A stretch of DNA of 64,000 nucleotides from Gammaproteobacteria bacterium (GTDB lineage Bacteria > Pseudomonadota > Gammaproteobacteria > Burkholderiales > Thiobacillaceae). The stretch spans positions 248,001 through 312,000 of the forward strand of contig JAHJNN010000017.1 of the NCBI GenBank assembly GCA_018820765.1, written 5' to 3'. A model generated the notes under the pieces. That model was not told the DNA's origin, made no database searches, and saw only the letters and a list, made by a program, of their open reading frames with translations. Every line of letters starts with the position of its first letter. The first letter of the stretch is position 1. A program made the position numbers and the translations under genes. This document shows, piece after piece, positions 8,673 to 17,642 of the stretch.

Positions 8673-11129
8673 TCAGATGTCCCAACGATAGCCCACATAG
8701 AAAAAATGCTGCTGACTGACCTCATGGTTGCCGGGACTGTCGGTGGTCGAATGTTCATAGGTGTAATCGGCTTCCAGGGATAGGTTGTCCTTCCACTGAT
8801 AGGCCACATGGATTTCGGGCGTCCAGCGAACCAGTTCGGTATTGGGATCAGTTGTCTGTTGGTAGTATTTCAGCGAGGGTTCGAGCGTCCAGCGGTTCAA
8901 CCGGGTGGTGTTATTGTAGGCAAGAAGTTCGCCGTGATAGGTGTCGCCCTGGTTCAGAGACAGGGTAAACACGTTGACGTCATTCGCCCTCAGGAAACTG
9001 GAGCCGATGGCGCGCAGGGAATACGTGTAGATATTGCCGGTGGCCGGAGTGGGCGGCAGAACGGTTCCATCGGCCAGGGTCTGGCCCGGCAAGGCGCCGG
9101 TGCTGGTCAGATTGAAATCTCCGCCCACCTGCCAGGTTTCATTCAGCGGCGTCAGGAATCCTGCCGCAGCCTGCTCCGAGACGGCGCTGCTGTCTTCGGC
9201 CCAGACGCGAATCTGGTCTTCCGTAGTGGTCGCGAGCAATTGTTTGATGCTGCTGGGAACCGGCGACATGCTTGTCACCGCAGCGTTATACAGCGCATTG
9301 GACGTGGCGAGCGACGGCGTGCGGCGTTGCTCCAGCAGGAAGTTGAAAATGCTTCCGCCCCCGGTCTGCCAGTTGCCCTGCAGGGAGCCGATGTTGAGAA
9401 TCCCGTAGCTCACGTCGTAATCCACCAGGGCGTTGATGGAACCCCGCGCGTCATAGAACCCTAGTTCCAGGCCCACGGCTCGCCGGTCAAGAATGTCATC
9501 CGTGGTCTGGTTGATGAAGTAGGTCTTGCCGCGCAGGCGCTCGGTCAGTTCGTCCGCATCCAGGCTCACTCCCCAGAACACCCGATTGGAGTCCAGCGAG
9601 GGAAACTCGACCGGCATGCCCGCAACGACGTTGGCACGCCATTTGGGAGCGAAATAGTAGCCCAGCTGCGCGCCGTCGAAACGGCCGAGCACCCCTCCGG
9701 ACGTTCCGATCTGACGACCCAGCGCGGCATTGAATCCGTTCTGCAGGCCTTTGTAATTGTAGTAGGCGGCGAGAACGCGGCTCCGATCCGGACGCGTATC
9801 AAGGAAACTGAGGGTGTTGTCAGCCCGGAACACCAGCTTCCGATCCGCATCGGCATCCCGGTAGCGTCCGGTAAGGTCGAGATTGCTTTTCAGCGCGGAC
9901 TGGTCAATGGACGAAAGCGTGGACGTCCCGGCTGTGGTGGGGGTATTGAAGGCGGTTTGCGTCTGGGTTTGTCCGCCGAAATAGAACTGGGAAAAACTGC
10001 CCGAAACGCTTTTAATGACAGGCACGTCCCGCCTGGGTTTCACCTTGGCAGCCCGCTTGGAGGGCACCTCGAGCTGGGCCAGTTGCTGACGCACCCGGTC
10101 GGCGCCTGGTCCATCCGGAAACAGTTTCAGATACAACTCATACTCGGCCCGGGCCTTGGTCAGTTCGCCATTGCGTTCCCGTGCCACGCCGATCCATTCC
10201 TGCGCCTCCTGTGAATATTTGTTTGGGGGCAATAGCAATATCTGGTTGAAACTGTTGATGGCCAGTTCGAAATTCTCCGCATTGAGCGCTTCCTTCGCTT
10301 GGGGCATGAGTGCGGCCGCCCGGTCTTCCACCTCGGGGAGCGGAGCCAGGGCCTGCACCGCTGGCTGGTCAGGAACGGCTTGAGCCTTGGCGGAAGCCGC
10401 TTCGAGCATGTCCCGCCTGCGCTTGAGCAGATCGGTCACGACAGCATTCGGGAACTGGGCAAGGAGCCTGGCGCGAACCTTTTCCGCCTGTTCCGGGGAG
10501 GAGAAATAGCCCAGGTTCAATTCATGCAGCGTGGCGCCGTCGCGGACCTGTTGTGAAGTAAAAGCGGCATAGTCCTGAAATTCGCGGGGAACGACTTTGC
10601 CGCTCAACTCATCCATGGATGCCGTGCTCAGGAGCGTAATGGCATAACGCTTGTCGTCCGAAACAGCCGGGTGCTTTCTGGCCTTGTCGCCAAAGACGAT
10701 GTCCACGCTACGGCCGTTTGCTCCGGCACGCACCGTGACTTTGACGGGTTGCTTGCCCTTCCCGATTTGCAGGGTCAGCTTCTTGACCTGGGTGGTTTGT
10801 GGGGGGTAGGACACCGTGATTTCAGGAATCTGCTCAAAAGGCTTGGACTTGAGCGTTTCAACCGACTTGATCCCCCCTGTGTCTTCGCTTTGCACGAGCT
10901 GGAAATACACCTGGATGGTGTTGGTTTTTCCGACCGTGACGGCACGCAAAAACTGAATCCTGGCATTGAATTGCAGCCGCACGACATTCTCGAAATTATC
11001 GGGCTGAACCTGGATTTCTTCCAGAATCTGCGCCAGGGCGAATTGCGGGTTGAGCGCCAGAACGCTGTAACCGATCAGCACCGCCGCCAGCTTGTTCTTG
11101 TTTGTGAAAAACATTCCGTATCCCGTCAT
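8673..11129 (-). CDS. Outer-membrane beta-barrel with N-terminal SPOR-like and TPR regions, probable conduit porin
   Basis: The protein (818 residues) starts with a signal peptide ending near FALAQ. A periplasmic region holds a SPOR-like segment (about 160-235) and TPR-like helices (about 275-355). From about 390 to the end it alternates like a large beta-barrel and finishes with FFYVGYRWDI. It lies 82 bases after the 44-heme cytochrome gene and directly before ccmA. By analogy with porin-cytochrome complexes (MtrAB, MtoAB and the PCC3 type proposed for Gallionellaceae), it would sheathe a multiheme cytochrome across the outer membrane. That role is inferred. An ATG at 11114 (GGGA upstream) is a likely alternative start. 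Confidence 0.8.
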   Translation of the reverse strand: MTGYGMFFTNKNKLAAVLIGYSVLALNPQFALAQILEEIQVQPDNFENVVRLQFNARIQFLRAVTVGKTNTIQVYFQLVQSEDTGGIKSVETLKSKPFEQIPEITVSYPPQTTQVKKLTLQIGKGKQPVKVTVRAGANGRSVDIVFGDKARKHPAVSDDKRYAITLLSTASMDELSGKVVPREFQDYAAFTSQQVRDGATLHELNLGYFSSPEQAEKVRARLLAQFPNAVVTDLLKRRRDMLEAASAKAQAVPDQPAVQALAPLPEVEDRAAALMPQAKEALNAENFELAINSFNQILLLPPNKYSQEAQEWIGVARERNGELTKARAEYELYLKLFPDGPGADRVRQQLAQLEVPSKRAAKVKPRRDVPVIKSVSGSFSQFYFGGQTQTQTAFNTPTTAGTSTLSSIDQSALKSNLDLTGRYRDADADRKLVFRADNTLSFLDTRPDRSRVLAAYYNYKGLQNGFNAALGRQIGTSGGVLGRFDGAQLGYYFAPKWRANVVAGMPVEFPSLDSNRVFWGVSLDADELTERLRGKTYFINQTTDDILDRRAVGLELGFYDARGSINALVDYDVSYGILNIGSLQGNWQTGGGSIFNFLLEQRRTPSLATSNALYNAAVTSMSPVPSSIKQLLATTTEDQIRVWAEDSSAVSEQAAAGFLTPLNETWQVGGDFNLTSTGALPGQTLADGTVLPPTPATGNIYTYSLRAIGSSFLRANDVNVFTLSLNQGDTYHGELLAYNNTTRLNRWTLEPSLKYYQQTTDPNTELVRWTPEIHVAYQWKDNLSLEADYTYEHSTTDSPGNHEVSQQHFFYVGYRWDI

Positions 11130-11211
11130 GATTGCTTAAGACCACCCGGGTGAGCTGGTCTGGGCGCTCATCCGGGCAGTTCGGTAAAGATAAAACAGCT
11201 AAGCTGCCGGC

Positions 11212-14200
11212 TTAATCCCATTCGACATAAGCCACGCCCTTACTCCCCAAGGGTCTGTGGCAGCCGGATTGGGAACAATCGGTGGCCGTTTTGGATTCGT
11301 GCGTCACGCTCTCTTTCTCCATGCTGCCCAGGTAACTGGTGCCGCTGGCATGACAGGTTTTGCATCCGGTCACAATATTGTTGTGATCCATCCTCATGCT
11401 CCCCCAGCTGGCCGTGCTGGTGTGACAAGCCTTGCAGTCCTTGCCCCCCACCAAAGCAGTCGGGATATGAGCCGTCGGTTTGGCCTCAGCCCCTGCCGCC
11501 GTGTACGCCCCGCCATGACATGACTCACAGGTGGAACTGACAACTGCAGTGTGATTCATGGTCGCGCTGGTCCACGGCGCCGTTGTCCTGTGGCACGAAT
11601 CGCAGGCAGCCGTGGTCGGGATGTGGCCTCCCGGCTTGCCGGTCGCGGTGGTGCCGTTGTGACAGGTCAGGCAGGTGCCGGGCGCAACCCCCGTGTGCGT
11701 GAAGGTTGCCGGGGTCCATGCCGTCGTCTTGTGGCACGTGTCGCACGCCTGCGTGGTGGGAATGTGGCCACTCGGCTTGCCGGTGGCAGTCGTCCCGTTG
11801 TGACAGGTGGCACAGGTGCCGGGCGCAACCCCCGTGTGCGTGAAGGTTGCCGGGGTCCAGGCCGTCGTCTTATGGCACGTGTCGCAGGAAGCGGTAGTCG
11901 GGATATGGCCGTTCGGTTTGCCGGTGGCCATGGCGCCGTTGTGACAGGTCGAGCAGGTCCCCGGCGCAACACCTATATGGCTGAAGGTGGCGGGCGTCCA
12001 GGCGCTGGTCTTATGACAGGTGTCGCATGCCTGCGTGGTGGGAATGTGGCCACTCGGCTTGCCGGTGGCAGTCGTCCCGTTGTGACAGGTGGCACAGGTG
12101 CCGGGCGCAACACCGGTGTGGCTGAAGGTGGCAGGTGTCCAGGCGCTGGTCTTGTGGCAGCTGTCGCACGCAGCCGTAGTCGGGATGTGCGTTGTCGGCT
12201 TGCCGGTGGCAGTCGTCCCGTTGTGACAGGTCAAGCAGGTGCCTGGCGCAACCCCTGTGTGCGTAAAGGTTGCCGGAGTCCAGGCCGTCGTCTTGTGGCA
12301 GGTGTCGCACGCCTGCGTGGTGGGAATGTGGCCGCTCGGCTTGCCGGTGGCAGTCGTCCCGTTGTGACAGGTGGCACAGGTGCCGGGCGCAACGCCTGTG
12401 TGGCTGAAGGTGGCGGGTGTCCAGGCAGAAGTCTTGTGACAGGTGTCACAGGAAGCCGTGGTCGGGATATGGCCGCTCGGTTTACCCGTTGCCATGGTGC
12501 CGTTATGGCAGGTCGAACAGGTCCCCGGCGCAATCCCTGTGTGCGTAAAAGTTGCCGGAGTCCAGGCCGTCGTCTTGTGGCAGGTATCGCACACCTGCGT
12601 GGTGGGGATGTGGCCGCTCGGTTTACCCATGGCCGTGGTGCCGTTATGGCAGGTCGAGCAGGTGCCCGGCGCAACGCCGGTGTGACTGAAGGTGGCAGGT
12701 GTCCAGGCGCTGGTCTTGTGGCAGCTGTCGCACGCAGCCGTAGTGGGCAGGTGCGTAGTCGGCTTGCCGGTAGCAGTCGTCCCGTTGTGACAGGTGGCAC
12801 AGGTGCCGGGTGCTACGCCGGTGTGGCTGAAGGTGGCAGGTGTCCAGGCGCTGGTCTTGTGGCAGCTATCGCACGCCTGCGTGGTGGGGATGTGGCCGCT
12901 CGGTTTACCCATGGCCGTGGTGCCGTTATGGCAGGTCGAGCAGGTGCCCGGCGCAACGCCGGTGTGACTGAAGGTGGCAGGTGTCCAGGCGCTGGTCTTG
13001 TGGCAGCTGTCGCATGCCTGTGCGGTCGGAACGTGCGTAGTCGGCTTGCCTGTTGCCGTGGTGCCGTTATGGCAGGTCGCGCAGGTGCCCGGTGCAACCC
13101 CTGTGTGCGTGAAGGTTGCAGGCGTCCAGGCGCTGGTCTTGTGGCAACTGTCGCATGCAGCCGTCGTGGGCAGGTGCGTAGTCGGCTTGCCGGTGGCCGT
13201 GGTGCCGTTATGGCAGGTCGAGCAGGTGCCCGGCGCAACGCCGGTGTGGCTGAAGGTGGCAGGCGTCCAGGCGCTGGTCTTGTGGCAGCTGTCGCACGCA
13301 GCCGTAGTGGGCAGGTGCGTCGTCGGCTTGCCGGTGGCCGTGGTGCCGTTGTGGCAGGTCGAGCAGGTGCCGGGGGCCACACTGCTGTGGTCCATCTTCG
13401 CGGTATTCCATGACGAGGTTTTGTGACAGGAGTCGCAGGCAGCCGTGGTCGGAATATGGTGTGCTGGCTTACCCGTCGTGACCGAACCGTTGTGGCAGGT
13501 GGCACACGTTCCGGGGGCGATTCCCGTGTGGTTCATCGTTACGGGTTTCCAGGCGGCGGTCTTGTGACAAGTGTCACACGCCTGTGCGGTCGGGATATGC
13601 GAGGTCGACTTACCGGCGGCCTTCGAGCCGTTATGACACGTCGCACAACTTCCTGGAGCAACACCGGTGTGGCTGAAGCTGGCGGGCGTCCAGGCAGACG
13701 TCTTGTGGCAGCTGTCGCACGCAGCCGTGGTGGGAATGTGGGTGGCTGGCTTGCCTTTCGCGACGTTGCCGTTGTGACAGGTCGAACAGGTACCCGGCGC
13801 AACGCCCGTATGGCTAAAGGCAGCCGGTTTCCAGGCAGACGTCTTGTGACAGGTGTCACAGGCGGCCGTGGTCGGAATGTGGCTGCCTGGTTTGCCAGTG
13901 GCGGTACTGCCGTTATGACATGTGGCGCAGGTTCCCGCGGCGACACCTCCGTGACTGAAGTTGGCGGGGGTCCAGGCGCTGGTCTTGTGGCAGGTGTCGC
14001 ACGTCTGCGTGGTGGGGATGTGTGCACCCGGTTTTCCGGTAGCCGTCTTGCCGTTGTGGCAACCGGCGCAGCTCCCTGGAGCAACGGCGTTGTGATTGAA
14101 GCTGGCCGGCGCCCAGGCGCTTGTCTTGTGGCAGGTATCACATGCGGCCGTGGTCATGATGTGCGTGCTTGGCTTGCCCTTGGCGACGTTGCCGTTGTGG

Positions 14201-14592
14201 CAGGTCGAGCAGGCGCCGGGTACCACCCCCGCGTGATTGAAGCGGGCACCCGAGAACGATGCAGTGTTGTGGCAACTGTCGCAAGCCTGCTTGGTCGGGA
14301 TGTGCTTGGCCGGCATGGTGATGGCCGAAGCGCGCTGACTGCCGCTGGCATGGCAATTCGAGCATTGGGTAGGGGTTCCCTTGAAGACGCCCTGGACGTG
14401 GCACGATTCACAACGCGCATTCCGGTGGGCGCCGCTCAGCTGAAAACCTGTCCTGGCATGGTCGAAGCCTTTGCCGCCCGCATTGGCTGCGAACGCCGGC
14501 GGGGGGAACACGCCCATCATGCAGACCAGCAGGAAAACCCATACAAGCCACGACTTCGGCAGCATGCGGACAGCGAAATGATCTGAGTTCAT
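11212..14592 (-). CDS. Giant repeat multiheme c-type cytochrome, 44 CXXCH motifs
   Basis: I count 44 CXXCH motifs plus one CX4CH near the C-terminus in about 1126 residues. After a signal peptide (MNSDHF to PAFA) most of the protein is about 20 copies of a 47-residue di-heme unit, roughly CDxCHKTxAWTPATFSHTGVAPG then TCxTCHNGxxATGKPxxHIPTT. Each unit also has two spare histidines (FSH and HIPT) that could be distal heme ligands. The ATG at 14592 has GGAGGA upstream and overlaps the previous TGA as ATGA; the frame stays open upstream, but that part is not protein-like. It is probably a periplasmic or surface electron wire; its exact location is inferred. Confidence 0.9.
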   Translation of the reverse strand: MNSDHFAVRMLPKSWLVWVFLLVCMMGVFPPPAFAANAGGKGFDHARTGFQLSGAHRNARCESCHVQGVFKGTPTQCSNCHASGSQRASAITMPAKHIPTKQACDSCHNTASFSGARFNHAGVVPGACSTCHNGNVAKGKPSTHIMTTAACDTCHKTSAWAPASFNHNAVAPGSCAGCHNGKTATGKPGAHIPTTQTCDTCHKTSAWTPANFSHGGVAAGTCATCHNGSTATGKPGSHIPTTAACDTCHKTSAWKPAAFSHTGVAPGTCSTCHNGNVAKGKPATHIPTTAACDSCHKTSAWTPASFSHTGVAPGSCATCHNGSKAAGKSTSHIPTAQACDTCHKTAAWKPVTMNHTGIAPGTCATCHNGSVTTGKPAHHIPTTAACDSCHKTSSWNTAKMDHSSVAPGTCSTCHNGTTATGKPTTHLPTTAACDSCHKTSAWTPATFSHTGVAPGTCSTCHNGTTATGKPTTHLPTTAACDSCHKTSAWTPATFTHTGVAPGTCATCHNGTTATGKPTTHVPTAQACDSCHKTSAWTPATFSHTGVAPGTCSTCHNGTTAMGKPSGHIPTTQACDSCHKTSAWTPATFSHTGVAPGTCATCHNGTTATGKPTTHLPTTAACDSCHKTSAWTPATFSHTGVAPGTCSTCHNGTTAMGKPSGHIPTTQVCDTCHKTTAWTPATFTHTGIAPGTCSTCHNGTMATGKPSGHIPTTASCDTCHKTSAWTPATFSHTGVAPGTCATCHNGTTATGKPSGHIPTTQACDTCHKTTAWTPATFTHTGVAPGTCLTCHNGTTATGKPTTHIPTTAACDSCHKTSAWTPATFSHTGVAPGTCATCHNGTTATGKPSGHIPTTQACDTCHKTSAWTPATFSHIGVAPGTCSTCHNGAMATGKPNGHIPTTASCDTCHKTTAWTPATFTHTGVAPGTCATCHNGTTATGKPSGHIPTTQACDTCHKTTAWTPATFTHTGVAPGTCLTCHNGTTATGKPGGHIPTTAACDSCHRTTAPWTSATMNHTAVVSSTCESCHGGAYTAAGAEAKPTAHIPTALVGGKDCKACHTSTASWGSMRMDHNNIVTGCKTCHASGTSYLGSMEKESVTHESKTATDCSQSGCHRPLGSKGVAYVEWD
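11520..14286 (-). repeat. About 20 tandem 141-bp repeats encoding di-heme units
   Basis: The period is 141 bases (47 codons); for example, matching blocks near 12150 and 12714 are 564 bases apart, four units. The central copies are nearly identical. A 282-bp higher-order repeat is visible between about 12592-12730 and 12874-13012. The outer copies are more diverged, the usual pattern when an array grows by unequal exchange in its middle. Copy number may differ between strains or be misassembled from short reads. Confidence 0.93.
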
Positions 14593-16481
14593 CTTGCGTC
14601 TCCTCCTGCGGCAAGCATGGCTTGCCGCGTAAACGCGGATTCCCGTCCGTCCCGGCATAGCCCCCGGACCATCGTCGGACAGCTCACATCGGACGTCGCG
14701 ACTTTTCCGGCCGCGCGAGCCTGCCCCATGCGTGACTTGATTTGCTTGAACGAATCGATGCCATGGCACTTGTCGCACTGTCTGCCGAACTCGCCTTCAT
14801 GCACGTCATCCTTGTCGTGGCAGCTGACGCACGCCATCGACAACACAGCCTTGCCGGCAACGGGTTTTTTGTGGCAGCTGTAGCAATCCAGCCCGCGATG
14901 CCCGCCCTCCAGCCTGAAACGGGTACGGGTGTTGTGGTTGTAGTCCCACAGCGCCCAGCTTCGCGCGTTATGGCAGGTCTCGCACTGCACGCCGAGTCGG
15001 CGTTTGTGCACGTCCTCCTTCTCGTGGCACGCCAGGCATTCCGTTTTGGCATCCTTGTATTGCGCCGTGGCGTGGCATTTCTTGCATTCCACGAGCATGT
15101 GCCCGCCCAGCAGCGGGAAGCGGGTGCGGCCATGGTTGAACGAGGTCTGGTTCCAGTCCAGGGCGCTGTGGCATTGCTCGCATTTCTCGCCCAGCTGGCC
15201 CTTGTGGACGTCGTCCTTCTTGTGGCAGGCGAGACAGGCAACCGGCGTGTTCTTGTATTTCCGCTCTTTGTGGCAATCGTCGCATTTCACATCCCGGTGC
15301 TTGCCGAACAGCGCGAACCGCGTCTTGCCGTGGTCGAAGCGGTTTTCCTTCCAGTCGCGTTCGCCATGGCAGTCGCCGCACGTCTCGCCCAGCGAGCCCT
15401 TGTGCTTGTCATCCTTCTTGTGACAGGCGATACAGCTCATGGGCGTGCCCCTGAAGACCTGAGTCTTGTGGCAGGTCTTGCACTCGATGTCGTGATGCTT
15501 GCCGCGCAGGGGGAAGCGGGATCTGTCATGATCGAAGCGCGCTTCCTTCCAGTCGCGCTCGACGTGGCAATCGCCACATTTCTCACCCAGCGTGTTCTTG
15601 TGTTTGTCGTCTTTCTTATGGCAGGACACACAGGCGGTCTGCAGCCGGTCGCGATACAGATTCCCGGTGTGGCAGGCGCCGCACTGTGCCTGCCGGTGCT
15701 TGCCGCGCAGCAGATATTTCGTGTCCGTGTCGTGATCGAACAACATGACATCCCAGTTCCTGGCGTCGTGGCAGGTTTGGCATTTCTCGCCGAAGCGGCC
15801 CTTGTGTTTGTCATCTTTCCGGTGGCACGACACGCAAGCCATGGGCGTGTCCTTGAAGACATTGTCCTTGTGACAATCCTTGCACTTCGCCTTGGCGTGC
15901 TTGTCTTCAAGTTTGAAATCCGTCGTGTCATGGTCAAACCGGGCTTCCTTCCAGTCGAGCTCGGTATGGCAATCCGCGCACGTCGCACCCAGCTTGCCCT
16001 TGTGCGCATCGTCCTTCTTGTGGCACGCAATGCAGGCGCTCTGCGCGCTCCGATATTTGCTGCCTGATCTGTGACATTTGATGCATTCCGTTTCCGTGTG
16101 CTTGCCCTTGAGCGGATAATCCGTCAGCTTGTGGTCAAACTGCTTTTCATCGAGCACGACAATCCGCGCCTCACGCCCCTTGTGCTCTGTATGACAGGTA
16201 CGGCAGGCCTGCTCCCTGATCCGCCCGTGATAACCCTGCTTCTGCACCATGTCCTGGCCGACGTCCTTGTGACAGTCCCGGCACAGCCTGTTTTGTCCTT
16301 CCCGCTCGAAACGAACATGGCAGTTTTCACATTTCCCTTCCGCTTTGGCATGGCCCTGGATGACCTTGCCCGGCATCAACACACTTTCCAGCGATTGAGC
16401 CTCCGCCTGGCGGAGGCCCAGCCCCGTTGTCAGCCCCAGCAGCAGGAGCAGCGCAACAAAAACCGTCTTGATGGAAACCAC
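14589..16481 (-). CDS. 24-heme c-type cytochrome, probably periplasmic
   Basis: The 630-residue protein has a signal peptide (about 1-28, ending AEAQS) and 24 CXXCH motifs that I counted individually. The core repeats a module of about 66 residues with three hemes: CxxCHKKDDKHKG, then CxxCH, then W-x-x-x-x-F-D-H, then GKH-x4-CxxCH. The FDH and GKH histidines could be second axial ligands. The last 50 residues lack heme motifs. It sits between the membrane b-type-like gene and the 44-heme gene and overlaps the latter as ATGA. Its likely role is a periplasmic relay between inner membrane and porin. Confidence 0.9.
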   Translation of the reverse strand: MVSIKTVFVALLLLLGLTTGLGLRQAEAQSLESVLMPGKVIQGHAKAEGKCENCHVRFEREGQNRLCRDCHKDVGQDMVQKQGYHGRIREQACRTCHTEHKGREARIVVLDEKQFDHKLTDYPLKGKHTETECIKCHRSGSKYRSAQSACIACHKKDDAHKGKLGATCADCHTELDWKEARFDHDTTDFKLEDKHAKAKCKDCHKDNVFKDTPMACVSCHRKDDKHKGRFGEKCQTCHDARNWDVMLFDHDTDTKYLLRGKHRQAQCGACHTGNLYRDRLQTACVSCHKKDDKHKNTLGEKCGDCHVERDWKEARFDHDRSRFPLRGKHHDIECKTCHKTQVFRGTPMSCIACHKKDDKHKGSLGETCGDCHGERDWKENRFDHGKTRFALFGKHRDVKCDDCHKERKYKNTPVACLACHKKDDVHKGQLGEKCEQCHSALDWNQTSFNHGRTRFPLLGGHMLVECKKCHATAQYKDAKTECLACHEKEDVHKRRLGVQCETCHNARSWALWDYNHNTRTRFRLEGGHRGLDCYSCHKKPVAGKAVLSMACVSCHDKDDVHEGEFGRQCDKCHGIDSFKQIKSRMGQARAAGKVATSDVSCPTMVRGLCRDGRESAFTRQAMLAAGGDAR

Positions 16482-16520
16482 GTTGTTATTTCTAAATCGT
16501 CTTCCCCTCCCGCAGCCCCA

Positions 16521-17432
16521 TCAATACATATGCACGGCGACAACATGCGCAATCGCACTGAACACCATCATGTAAACGAGCGGTACGTGGAGGACATGCC
16601 ACAGTGAAAACAGGCGCTCGTAGGTGTTGAACTGGGCAACCCGCTGAACGCTCTGCAGATAGGTGGACACCAGATGCTTGGCGGCCTTGAGCCGGCGTTG
16701 ATATTTGGCCCGGTCCCAGCCCTGCTCGTTCGCGTAGGTCTTGTAAAGCTGATTCAGTTCGCGTGCGCACTGGAAGTAGACGGTACGGCCACGCAGCCAG
16801 AGCGTGGCAAACGTCCATGCCGAGCGAAGCGGATCGCGATGCGGCGTGCCGAGGGCGGCCTCGAATTCAGACAGAGCGTTCTCCACCCCGGGCGCAAAGG
16901 CCAGTTTCGACTGGACCTCCTTTGAATTCAGCCCGGCAAGTTCGCGCAACTCCTTCAGGTTGGCACGACGCCCATACAATCCATGGTGAATCCGGGTGTA
17001 GATGAAGCGGCCGACGATGCCGCTGCTGGCCACGAGCGACATGCTGGCCAACGCAATCCCCGCATTGACGGAGCCCACCTGAAAGCGGGAATGCACCAGA
17101 ATAAACAGCGGCCCCAGGATGCCCAGCGTCATGTGCATGGCGAACCAGTATTTGGCCGGCCCCAATCCATGCATGAAGCGGAAATGCTTGCGCAACGGAT
17201 AGAGAAACAGCAGCAGCATCATGATTCCGCCGACAAGCCCCAGGTTGTAGCCTGCGCTGGAACCGGCGGTATAGCCGCTCCAGCGGCTCAACGTCCAGGC
17301 ACACACCACCAGCAGGCCCACCCCCAGCAGCATCGCGGATGCGCCGACCTCCCGCTTGCGCGGTTTGGCGAGAGCCGTTTCCACCGCGTCCAGCCTGACC
17401 GGGGACTGCATAATCAAAGTCTCTTGCACCAT
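16521..17432 (-). CDS. Inner-membrane cytochrome b-like protein of the conduit cluster
   Basis: This 303-residue protein has about four N-terminal helices (33-50, 62-80, 96-114, 122-145), a soluble segment of about 120 residues and a final helix (about 279-300). Histidines inside or at the edge of helices (H100, H114, H279, H282, H296, H301) could bind b-hemes, as in quinone-linked di-heme membrane proteins. There is no CXXCH. It is the first gene of the minus-strand conduit cluster, 39 bases before the 24-heme gene. I infer electron exchange with the quinone pool; the exact family is not certain. Confidence 0.7.
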   Translation of the reverse strand: MVQETLIMQSPVRLDAVETALAKPRKREVGASAMLLGVGLLVVCAWTLSRWSGYTAGSSAGYNLGLVGGIMMLLLFLYPLRKHFRFMHGLGPAKYWFAMHMTLGILGPLFILVHSRFQVGSVNAGIALASMSLVASSGIVGRFIYTRIHHGLYGRRANLKELRELAGLNSKEVQSKLAFAPGVENALSEFEAALGTPHRDPLRSAWTFATLWLRGRTVYFQCARELNQLYKTYANEQGWDRAKYQRRLKAAKHLVSTYLQSVQRVAQFNTYERLFSLWHVLHVPLVYMMVFSAIAHVVAVHMY

Positions 17433-17496
17433 GTCCCTTTGCTTTGCTTGATCTCACACTGCTTACGACAATAATCCTAACAAGTTTACGGTTATT

Positions 17497-17515
17497 CGTG
17501 TAAATATTTTACACG
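17497..17515. promoter_or_regulatory. Palindromic operator candidate in the conduit/oxidoreductase divergent region
   Basis: CGTGTAAA and TTTACACG are perfect 8-base arms around TAT. The site lies 65 bases upstream of the cytochrome b-like start and 128 bases upstream of the oxidoreductase start, so one regulator could control both directions. A related but less symmetric sequence lies at 18977-18995. The regulator is unknown. Confidence 0.45.
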
Positions 17516-17642
17516 CGACGAGCCCCCATAGTGACTCGTGTATCAAAAAACATACATTTAGTGACGTAAAGTCACACAGCAGGCCGCGACTTCGTGGCCC
17601 CCTGCCCCCCTTTTTTGAGCCACCTATATTTTGGATTTTGAG

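Noticed and set aside
11551-13413. Long plus-strand open frame of about 620 codons through the heme repeat array
   Set aside because: It is a by-product of a 141-base (3 x 47) repeat: any frame free of stops in one unit stays open in all. The product is Arg/Gly-rich with no domain, while the minus strand gives a proper cytochrome.
11520-14286. CRISPR-like array
   Set aside because: The regular repeats are long, have no unique spacers and are in-frame coding sequence for heme units. No cas genes are present.
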